Shown here: piece by piece, positions 1 through 5,038 of the stretch | How the letters are laid out: every line of letters begins with the position of its first letter | Position numbering within the stretch: the first letter of the stretch is position 1 | Source of the DNA: Deltaproteobacteria bacterium | GTDB lineage: Bacteria > Desulfobacterota > DSM-4660 > Desulfatiglandales > Desulfatiglandaceae | DNA: 10,348 nt | Assembly (NCBI GenBank): GCA_019307645.1 | Contig: JAFDJF010000028.1 | Location: 1 to 10,348 of the forward strand | Reading direction: 5' to 3' | The notes under the pieces: generated by a model | What the model saw: the letters and a program-made list of their open reading frames with translations, nothing else | Told to the model about the DNA's origin: nothing | Databases searched by the model: none | Made by a program: the position numbers and the translations under genes

Positions 1-10
1 TTGCCATTGA

Positions 11-30
11 CGTTAGGGTAAGCCCTGACG
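11..30 (-). other. Short hairpin downstream of the response regulator
   Basis: An 8-bp stem (11-18 with 23-30, one T/G mismatch that is a wobble pair in RNA from one strand) closes a 4-nt TAAG loop. It lies about 30 bases past the stop of the kinase/regulator operon. No T-run follows on the minus strand within the window, so it is not a textbook intrinsic terminator. It may instead be an mRNA 3'-end stabilising hairpin or chance. Confidence 0.25.
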
Positions 31-58
31 CAAATATTCACCAACCTCTAATCACAAA

Positions 59-1438
59 TCACCAGTCACGGCCTGGTTCAAGTCTGTATTCGCTCAGTTT
101 ATTTCTCAGCGTCCTGATACTGATCCCCAATAGCTTTGCCGCTTGGGTGCGATTGTCATCAACCTCATCCAGCGTCTTAAAAATCAGCTCCTTTTCCATC
201 TCTTTTACTGATGTACCAACCTTAAAAGGGATAGCTTCTTTTCCGTTGTTTTCCGGCTCATCCATAAACAGATGTTTCGGCAAAAGGACTTTCCCGCTGC
301 TCATGAGCACAGCTCTTTCAATAACATTTTCAAGTTCTCTTATATTTCCCTTCCACTCACATTTCGAAAGGAGAGAAATACTTTCTTCAGCAACAGTCAT
401 TAATTCTTTGTTGTTGACTGAGCAGTATTTTGCCAGGAAATGATTTGCCAGTAGAGGGATGTCAGACTTCCTTTCCCTTAGGGGCGGAATCGTAAAAGGA
501 ATAACATATACTCTGTAAAAAAGATCTTCCCTGAACTTTCCGTCGCTGACAGCATTTTTCAGGTCAACATTGCTGATAGCAATGACCCTGGCATTAATTG
601 AAACCGGTTTGCTGCCGCCTAATCTGTCAATCTCTCTTTCCTGAAGCGCCCTCAGGAGTTTGGCTTGAAGAGGCATGGACATCTCACTGATCTCGTCCAG
701 CACGACCGTGCCGTGATTAGCCAATTCAAATTTACCCAACTTTCTGCTCGCAGCACCTGTAAACGCACCTTTTTCATGGCCGAACAGTTCACTTTCTGCC
801 AGATTTTCAGGCAGGGCAGCGCAGTTAACTGCAATATATGTCTGATCACTCCGGCCACTGTTTTGATGGATAAACGATGCCAACATCTCTTTTCCGGTCC
901 CACTCTCACCCAGGATAAGTATTGTACTGTTGCTTGGCGCCACATTTTTTGCAAGGTCAAGGATCTTTAACATGCCTTTGTCCTGAGTGATAATCTTTTT
1001 GCCTTCCGTGTTGTTTTTTGACCTGACCTTTTGCGGTTCCCCATGCATGCGATTATTTGATTTTTCGCAAACTTTTTTTACCGTTTCTTCAAGTGTCTCG
1101 GAGGAAAAAGGTTTGATGATATAGTCGGACGCACCTTCCTTCATGGCTTCAACAGCATTATTGATCGTTCCGTATGCAGTAATCATTATCACCGGAATCT
1201 GAGGAGATATCTTCTTTATCTCTCCCAAAACCTGCATCCCTGACATCTCAGGCATTTTCATGTCGGTGATGACCATGCCGAAATCCTCACGTTTAAACTT
1301 CTCCAGTGCTTCAACCCCGCTGGAGGCGCTTGAAACACAGTACCCACTGCGACTCAGGGCATGAGAGAGCGCTGCCCTCATATCCGGTTCATCATCTACA
1401 ACTAATATTGACTGTGCCGGCATATCCTTACTTTCCAT
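59..1438 (-). CDS. NtrC-family sigma-54-dependent response regulator (REC-AAA+-Fis HTH), FlrC/FleR/AtoC-like
   Basis: Phosphorylation-dependent transcription activator that remodels RNA polymerase holding sigma-54. The 459 aa have the full three-domain layout. Residues 10-125 are a receiver with acidic pocket D15/D16, phospho-acceptor D59 (ITDMKMP), T87 and K109. Residues about 150-390 are an AAA+ domain with Walker A GESGTGKE (177-184), the sigma-54-contacting GAFTGA loop (224-229) and Walker B VVLDEI (D248/E249). Residues about 415-452 are a Fis-type helix-turn-helix (TQAAKLLGIS...). All key residues are present, so it should be active. The ATG at 1438 follows an AAGGGG Shine-Dalgarno (1442-1447) and overlaps the end of the kinase gene by 11 bp, indicating translational coupling. 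The kinase is therefore the probable phosphodonor. The exact regulon is not readable; the FlrC/FleR assignment rests mainly on gene order. Confidence 0.93.
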   Translation of the reverse strand: MESKDMPAQSILVVDDEPDMRAALSHALSRSGYCVSSASSGVEALEKFKREDFGMVITDMKMPEMSGMQVLGEIKKISPQIPVIMITAYGTINNAVEAMKEGASDYIIKPFSSETLEETVKKVCEKSNNRMHGEPQKVRSKNNTEGKKIITQDKGMLKILDLAKNVAPSNSTILILGESGTGKEMLASFIHQNSGRSDQTYIAVNCAALPENLAESELFGHEKGAFTGAASRKLGKFELANHGTVVLDEISEMSMPLQAKLLRALQEREIDRLGGSKPVSINARVIAISNVDLKNAVSDGKFREDLFYRVYVIPFTIPPLRERKSDIPLLANHFLAKYCSVNNKELMTVAEESISLLSKCEWKGNIRELENVIERAVLMSSGKVLLPKHLFMDEPENNGKEAIPFKVGTSVKEMEKELIFKTLDEVDDNRTQAAKLLGISIRTLRNKLSEYRLEPGRDW

Positions 1439-2705
1439 TTTCCCCTTCGCACAAAGGCAACGTAACCCTGCAAACGGTTCCTTCTTCCTCTAAACTTTCG
1501 ATATCGATATCACCACCATGAATTTCCAGGATATTGTGGACAATCGCCAACCCCAGTCCCGTTCCTTTATTCTTTGTGGTAAAAAAGGGATCAAAAATTT
1601 TGCTCATATCTTGCCTGGATACGCCATTTCCCGTATCGCAAATTCGGATCTCTACAAGACTTGAATCTCTTTGCCGGCCATTCAATTTGTTTGTGGAAAC
1701 GGTCAACCTTCCGCCATCGGGCATTGCCTGGACGGCGTTCAAAACCAGGTTAAGGCATACCTGTTTCAGAAGCTCAGGATCACCATTGACCTCTAGAGGT
1801 TCTTTTGAATACCGGGTCACAACCTCGATACTGCTGTTGGATACAAACAGTTCTCTGGAAAACAATAAAGAATCATCAAGCGTCGAATTGATATCTGTAA
1901 TTTGGAACTCGAACTTTTGATGCGGCCTGATGAACAGCAGGAGATTTGATATACTGCTATTCATATTTCTGACCCCTGATGAAATGTGATCCGCAAGATT
2001 CTGTAAATCGCCAAATCCCTCCAGATCTTTCTTCAGCGTCGTGGCAAAAAGCTCAATGCTCCCCAGGGGGTTCCGGATTTCATGAGCGATTTCAGCTGCC
2101 ATTTCTCCCATAGCTGCCAGTTTATCAGTACGATTTGCCTTTTCCTCAAGTTTTTTCAACCGGGTTATGTCCTGCAAAGTAAGCGCCGTCCCGATCTTCT
2201 CTCCCCGTTGATCTTTCACAGGGAATGTGGAAAGGCTGACATGGAGGATATCTTTTCCTCTTTGCAAGATTTCTGTCTCAATTTCCATGCTCTGCCCAAT
2301 TTCTGCTGGAGACCCTGCCTTTCGATTAAGTTTCGGGAAAAGGCTCGAAATGAAAAGCTCCTTAAACCTTTTTCCCCTGACATTTTCTGAATTCAGCCCA
2401 GTGATTTTTTCTGCTGCGCGATTAAAAGTGGTGACCATACCCTTCAGGTCGACAACAACAACTCCGGTTGTCAGGCTTTCAAGAATGTTGCGAAGATAAT
2501 TTTTTACCTCCTCTTTTTCCTGCAGATTCTTTTTTAACTCCCTGTTCTTTTCCTCTAATTCCAGATCCAGCTCCCTGACTCTTTCTTCCAGATGCCGATA
2601 GTAGGTCTCAAACTTGAAAGCTGCACCGTTAAAAGATTCAATTGTCTGGTTTAAAAGACGAATGCCGTCTAAATTTTCGTTTTCAAAAAAATCGAGGTTG
2701 TCCAT
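1428..2705 (-). CDS. Soluble PAS-domain sensor histidine kinase, FlrB/FleS-like
   Basis: Autophosphorylating kinase, 425 aa from the chosen start, predicted partner of the overlapping response regulator. No membrane segment or signal peptide is visible, so it is cytosolic. Residues about 33-75 form a charged heptad-type coiled coil (LEERVRELDLELEEKN...). Residues about 72-185 are a PAS domain (SLTTGVVVVDLKGMVTTFN...). The HisKA H-box AHEIRNPLGS carries H208. The HATPase_c domain has N-box N323, DTGNG (357-361) and GTGLGLAI (381-388). The open frame extends further upstream, but those codons lie in a palindromic repeat. The ATG at 2705 has AGGAAA (2712-2717) six bases upstream and begins the plausible protein. 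The coil-PAS-kinase layout without membrane helices matches FleS/FlrB sensors of sigma-54 cascades, but many NtrB-like kinases look the same. The input ligand is unknown. Confidence 0.92.
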   Translation of the reverse strand: MDNLDFFENENLDGIRLLNQTIESFNGAAFKFETYYRHLEERVRELDLELEEKNRELKKNLQEKEEVKNYLRNILESLTTGVVVVDLKGMVTTFNRAAEKITGLNSENVRGKRFKELFISSLFPKLNRKAGSPAEIGQSMEIETEILQRGKDILHVSLSTFPVKDQRGEKIGTALTLQDITRLKKLEEKANRTDKLAAMGEMAAEIAHEIRNPLGSIELFATTLKKDLEGFGDLQNLADHISSGVRNMNSSISNLLLFIRPHQKFEFQITDINSTLDDSLLFSRELFVSNSSIEVVTRYSKEPLEVNGDPELLKQVCLNLVLNAVQAMPDGGRLTVSTNKLNGRQRDSSLVEIRICDTGNGVSRQDMSKIFDPFFTTKNKGTGLGLAIVHNILEIHGGDIDIESLEEEGTVCRVTLPLCEGENGK

Positions 2706-2755
2706 TGACTTTTTCCTGAAATGATTACTCTGGGTTCTTTTACTGACGAGCAATT

Positions 2756-2891
2756 TTGACGGTTTCGTAAAAAGTCCGAAATCGTCATGCCGGACTTGAT
2801 CCGGCATCCAGAACATATTGATATAACTGGATTCCGGCCTTCGCCGGAATGACGAAGGAGGGTGTTTTCCGACTTTTTACGAGACCATCAA
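2756..2891. repeat. 136-bp nested palindromic repeat element (MITE/REP-like) in the kinase leader
   Basis: The ends form a terminal inverted repeat of about 24 bp. The left end reads TTGACGGTTTCGTAAAAAGT and the right end, reverse-complemented, reads TTGATGGTCTCGTAAAAAGT. Inside are two hairpins in opposite orientation: ATGCCGGA/TCCGGCAT (2787-2794 with 2800-2807, loop CTTGA) and ATTCCGGC/GCCGGAAT (2831-2838 with 2843-2850, loop CTTC). Each is flanked by GTCAT and ATCCAG-type ends. The inner units are the well-known dispersed palindrome that yields VIPAKAGIQ-like spurious peptides in proteobacterial genomes. The element carries no ORF and lies between the sigma-54 promoter at 2914-2928 and the kinase start, so it would be transcribed in the 5' leader. 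Confidence 0.85.
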
Positions 2892-2913
2892 TTTTAATAC
2901 AGGTATATGTTTG

Positions 2914-2928
2914 GCAAGAACTATGCCA
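2914..2928 (-). promoter_or_regulatory. Sigma-54 (-24/-12) promoter for the kinase/regulator operon
   Basis: Read on the minus strand the site is TGGCATAGTTCTTGC. It has the invariant GG and GC at exact 10-bp spacing and the TGGCA and TTGC blocks of the consensus TGGCACGNNNNTTGC. Transcription would start near 2902, giving a leader of about 197 nt before the kinase ATG at 2705 that includes the palindromic element. It is the only good match between the two regulatory genes. This fits control of the kinase/regulator operon by a sigma-54 activator, possibly the one encoded just upstream. Confidence 0.75.
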
Positions 2929-3372
2929 TCGCTGTGAATATGTGCTTAAAAAAAGATGAGAAGTGAAAAGGGGTAAGAATAGCAGGATCGATGTTATCAT
3001 TAATTGGTTCAGAGAGAAGACAGGCATGCTCTCCTCTGGTGAGTCTTTAAATTAATTCAGGCATGAATGTCGCCACAACCTCTTGCTTTTATTATTCATT
3101 TTATCGGAGCCCAATATCCCTTACATAAATATGAACCCAATCTGCCAGTCGAAATTCACGGACCGTGAAACCACCTGGCCCTTGTTTACATAAATAACTG
3201 TCATTTTGTATTGATGAGAGGACAGAATTAAAAGCATGTAAAGACTGCAAACGGTGTTGAAAGAAAACAGAAGTGGTAGGGAATTGAAATTATTTGTCAA
3301 ATACGGAGTTTCCCGCGTCATTTACTTGACGCTTGTATTCATGTCTATCGAAAGAACCTGTCCGTCAACATA
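2929..3372. other. Intergenic region between the activator and the sigma-54 promoter of the kinase operon
   Basis: No convincing gene is present. It contains a 15-bp palindrome at 3155-3169 (TTCACGGACCGTGAA, 7-bp arms around one A), an 11-bp direct repeat TTACATAAATA (3121-3131 and 3186-3196), and a small inverted repeat GCGTCA...TGACGC (about 3316-3333). It should hold the upstream activating sequence of the 2914-2928 promoter and the 3' end of the activator transcript. No hairpin followed by a T-run is visible, so read-through from the activator gene is possible. Confidence 0.5.
3155..3169. promoter_or_regulatory. Perfect palindrome TTCACGG-A-CCGTGAA, candidate operator or UAS
   Basis: The 7-bp arms match perfectly around a single central base, a shape expected for a dimeric helix-turn-helix protein. 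It lies about 230-240 bp upstream of the sigma-54 promoter at 2914-2928, rather far for an enhancer but within reach of DNA looping. The binding protein is unknown and no second copy was found in the window by eye. Confidence 0.35.
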
Positions 3373-4431
3373 TTAAGAAGCCTGTGCCAATTGATGTCTT
3401 TTTATCTTTTCCACAAGCGTCGTTCTGTTAACCTGCAGAAGCTTTGCAGCCCTTTTCTTAACCCATTTGGTCTGTTCCAGACATTGCACGATGAGATTTT
3501 TCTCGAATTCGCTTACTGCCGTGCTGAGGCATATTCCTTCCTGTGTAATGTCCATCTGGGGTAATAACACAGATGTATTTTTCATTGTAAGCTTCTTTGG
3601 CAGATCCTTTGGCATGATCTCTCCCTTACCTTTTAAGACAACAAGCCCTTCGACCATATTTTTTAGTTCTCTTACGTTGCCTTTCCAGGAATGGTTCATG
3701 ATAATTTCCATCGACTCTTCGCCGATCCCTTCAACATCCCTGCTGTTCTTTTCGTTAAATTGTTTCAAAAAATGAGAGATAAGGAGAGGTATATCCGACT
3801 TGCGTTCTCTTAACGGAGGCAGGTTTATGGGAATCACAAAAAGTCTGTAAAACAGGTCTTCCCTGAAGTTCCCTTTTTGGACTTCTTCTTCCAGGTCTCG
3901 ATGAGTGGCTGCAATAATTCTTACATCGACTTTAATGGTCTTACAGCCGCCTACTTGTTCAAACTCCTTCTCTTCAAGTACCCTTAATATTTTTACCTGC
4001 AGATCAGGGCTCATATCGCCGATTTCATCCAGAAAAACAGTTCCCCCATCAGCCACTTCGAACTTGCCCTGTTTAGGCGAGGTTGCACCTGTAAAGGCGC
4101 CCCTGACATGTCCAAACAGTTCACTTTCAAGTAAATTTTCAGGGATAGCGCCACAATTTATCTGGACAAAGGGCTTGCTTGTTCTTTGGGAATATTTGTG
4201 GATTGCTTTGGCTATCAACCCTTTCCCGGTCCCGGTCTCTCCATTAATTATGATCGTGCTGTCACTGTCAGCCACATTTTCAACCAGGCTGAATACCTCT
4301 TCCATTTTATGACTCTGGCCAATGATGTCTTTAAACTTGTTCTGACTTTTCGACTTTGGTTCAGCTGATTTATTTACAACTGAAAGCTTCTTTTCCTTTG
4401 GCACCCTTTCATCAATAGCTAATTCCGACAA
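3373..4431 (-). CDS. Receiver-less sigma-54-dependent transcription activator (PspF/FlrA-like AAA+-HTH)
   Basis: Enhancer-binding ATPase that opens sigma-54 promoters. At 352 aa it lacks any receiver or ligand domain; only about 32 lysine-rich residues precede the AAA+ domain. Visible motifs are Walker A GETGTGKG (64-71), GAFTGA (111-116), Walker B FLDEI (D135/E136), the FREDLFYR segment (189-196), and a C-terminal Fis-type HTH (about 324-347, RAAKLLQVNRTTL). Translation starts at TTG (4431) behind a strong AAGGAGG site, and no ATG lies nearby. Without an on-board sensor, activity is probably set by expression level, by a partner protein (as PspA does for PspF or FleN for FleQ) or by a small RNA. 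It has its own sigma-54 promoter at 4500-4514. Its place just upstream of a PAS kinase and NtrC regulator matches flrABC/fleQSR order, but it lacks the N-terminal FleQ domain of the characterised FlrA/FleQ proteins. Confidence 0.9.
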   Translation of the reverse strand: MSELAIDERVPKEKKLSVVNKSAEPKSKSQNKFKDIIGQSHKMEEVFSLVENVADSDSTIIINGETGTGKGLIAKAIHKYSQRTSKPFVQINCGAIPENLLESELFGHVRGAFTGATSPKQGKFEVADGGTVFLDEIGDMSPDLQVKILRVLEEKEFEQVGGCKTIKVDVRIIAATHRDLEEEVQKGNFREDLFYRLFVIPINLPPLRERKSDIPLLISHFLKQFNEKNSRDVEGIGEESMEIIMNHSWKGNVRELKNMVEGLVVLKGKGEIMPKDLPKKLTMKNTSVLLPQMDITQEGICLSTAVSEFEKNLIVQCLEQTKWVKKRAAKLLQVNRTTLVEKIKRHQLAQAS

Positions 4432-4438
4432 TTTTCCC

Positions 4439-4445
4439 CCTCCTT
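4439..4445 (-). promoter_or_regulatory. Strong Shine-Dalgarno supporting a TTG start
   Basis: On the minus strand AAGGAGG runs into a further GGG and is placed seven bases before the TTG at 4431. This fixes the rare start codon. The long G-run is a possible target for a C-rich small RNA. Confidence 0.75.
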
Positions 4446-4499
4446 AAGAAAAAAGATATCCCCATTATCCTTTCGAAACGCTAGACAGTAGAAAAGCTA

Positions 4500-4514
4500 G
4501 CAATTTTTGTGCCA
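4500..4514 (-). promoter_or_regulatory. Sigma-54 (-24/-12) promoter for the receiver-less activator
   Basis: The minus-strand sequence TGGCACAAAAATTGC matches the TGGCAC and TTGC consensus blocks with exact spacing. The predicted transcription start is near 4488, 57 bases before the TTG start codon. A consensus IHF site is centred about 72 bp upstream of that start. The activator is therefore itself sigma-54 dependent, by autoregulation or by another activator. Confidence 0.85.
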
Positions 4515-4553
4515 CAACTACATTAAATGAAAAAAATAATATTTTTCCAATAA

Positions 4554-4566
4554 TATCAATGGATTA
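4554..4566 (+). promoter_or_regulatory. Consensus IHF-binding site
   Basis: TATCAATGGATTA matches every position of the IHF consensus WATCAANNNNTTR. It is centred near -72 of the sigma-54 promoter at 4500-4514, the usual place for IHF to bend DNA between enhancer and promoter. The surroundings are A/T-rich on one flank, as IHF prefers. Confidence 0.6.
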
Positions 4567-4616
4567 TAAAGATTGCAGGGCTGTCTTGGGTTTGAGAGAG
4601 AATAACGCGGCCCTTA

Positions 4617-4640
4617 TTTTTTTGCAATTTGCCAAAAAAA
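4617..4640. promoter_or_regulatory. Imperfect dyad, candidate enhancer (UAS) of the activator promoter
   Basis: A T7 tract followed by GCA is mirrored by TGCC followed by an A7 tract, giving a 24-bp imperfect inverted repeat. It lies about -129 to -152 relative to the start predicted from 4500-4514, the typical enhancer distance with IHF in between. It does not match the classic NtrC enhancer (TGCACC-N5-GGTGCA), so the binder is unknown. Confidence 0.3.
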
Positions 4641-4647
4641 TTGACCA

Positions 4648-4676
4648 TTGACAGGCTAAATATATCTCTTTATAGA
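4648..4676 (+). promoter_or_regulatory. Candidate sigma-70 promoter, distal
   Basis: TTGACA (4648-4653), a 17-bp spacer and TATAGA (4671-4676) form a good -35/-10 pair facing the J-domain gene. The start would be near 4683, leaving a leader of roughly 355 nt with several palindromes, or a separate untranslated RNA. Confidence 0.4.
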
Positions 4677-4719
4677 TGCCAAATTCTTTTGAATTAGGTC
4701 ATAGTTTATAATATTCACC

Positions 4720-4733
4720 CCTGCCCGGGCAGG
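4720..4733. promoter_or_regulatory. Perfect 14-bp GC-rich palindrome CCTGCCCGGGCAGG
   Basis: This self-complementary block stands out in very AT-rich DNA and is bracketed by direct repeats TATTCACC. It could be an operator for a dimeric repressor between the divergent activator and J-domain genes. It could also be the core of a degenerate dispersed repeat. Function unknown. Confidence 0.35.
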
Positions 4734-4753
4734 TTATATTTATTCACCTATCA

Positions 4754-4766
4754 TATCAATTGGTTA
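4754..4766 (+). promoter_or_regulatory. Second IHF-consensus match
   Basis: TATCAATTGGTTA fits WATCAANNNNTTR at every position. It overlaps one arm of the GTTATCA/TGATAAC inverted repeat. It is about 270 bp upstream of the activator start, too far for the standard geometry, so it is less convincing than the site at 4554-4566. Confidence 0.35.
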
Positions 4767-4866
4767 TCATATGTCACGAAAATGGAGGCGGTGATAACAA
4801 CTCATTTTGAAAAGTAACTCGATTTAAATTATCCATAAACCGTATTTTGCAGATTACAAATCGGAA

Positions 4867-4883
4867 ATTTGCATTTTGCAAAT
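4867..4883. repeat. Small hairpin ATTTGCA-TTT-TGCAAAT
   Basis: A perfect 7-bp stem with a 3-nt loop. It is AT-rich, so RNA stability would be low. The neighbouring TTTTGCAGATTACAAATC (about 4850-4863) repeats parts of it, so it may be a decayed tandem repeat. Confidence 0.3.
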
Positions 4884-4963
4884 CTTTTGAAATCACCCGG
4901 CCCCTATAGAAAAATGTCGTCACGCTGATAAACCAACTACACTGAGCTGAGGCCTGAATATTT

Positions 4964-4990
4964 TTGACAAGCAATTCTGATTCATCTAAT
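4964..4990 (+). promoter_or_regulatory. Candidate sigma-70 promoter, proximal to the J-domain gene
   Basis: TTGACA (4964-4969) and TCTAAT (4985-4990) are separated by 15 bp, shorter than the usual 17. The start would be near 4997, about 42 bases before the chosen ATG at 5039. This promoter and the one at 4648-4676 are alternatives or tandem promoters. Confidence 0.4.
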
Positions 4991-5038
4991 CTTTCCTGAA
5001 TCATGAGAAGGCAACATCACCCTCCACGAGAGGTCAAG

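Larger units (their letters stand above)
4683..5038. other. Palindrome-rich AT-rich intergenic region upstream of the J-domain gene
   Basis: No convincing gene is present. It holds a perfect 14-bp palindrome, an 8-bp direct repeat TATTCACC (4712-4719 and 4741-4748) flanking it, a second full match to the IHF consensus, an inverted repeat GTTATCA/TGATAAC (4763-4769 and 4792-4798) and a hairpin at 4867-4883. It is either a long regulatory leader or the site of an unannotated small RNA. A short minus-strand frame there (4774-5004) is unsupported. Confidence 0.45.

Noticed and set aside
31..45. Possible sigma-54 promoter GCAAATATTCACCAA (minus strand)
   Set aside because: The GG and GC pairs are one base too close and the TGGCA block is missing.
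2706..2816. N-terminal extension of the histidine kinase by 37 residues
   Set aside because: The codons lie mainly in the palindromic repeat, yield a typical repeat-derived peptide (MPDQVRHDD), and have no ribosome site, whereas the ATG at 2705 has AGGAAA six bases upstream.
2785..3027. 80-codon minus-strand frame ending in VIPAKAGIQ-like sequence
   Set aside because: It overlaps the palindromic element and the sigma-54 promoter; the peptide is the well-known spurious translation of that repeat.
3121..3321. 66-codon minus-strand frame in the intergenic region
   Set aside because: No ribosome site, no recognisable motif, AT-rich with ordinary composition for non-coding DNA, and it contains the 3155-3169 palindrome.
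4624..4634. GCAATTTGCCA as a sigma-54 promoter
   Set aside because: The spacing between the GC and GG elements is several bases too short; it fits better as part of an imperfect dyad.
4774..5004. 76-codon minus-strand frame with a coiled-coil-like start (MIQERLDESELLVKN)
   Set aside because: The ATG has no Shine-Dalgarno, the latter half reads through palindromes, and it overlaps the candidate promoter of the J-domain gene. It could be a decayed gene remnant but cannot be supported.
5003..5038. Start of the J-domain protein 12 codons upstream
   Set aside because: The ATG at 5003 has no ribosome site; the ATG at 5039 has GAGAGG at five bases and begins exactly with the J domain.
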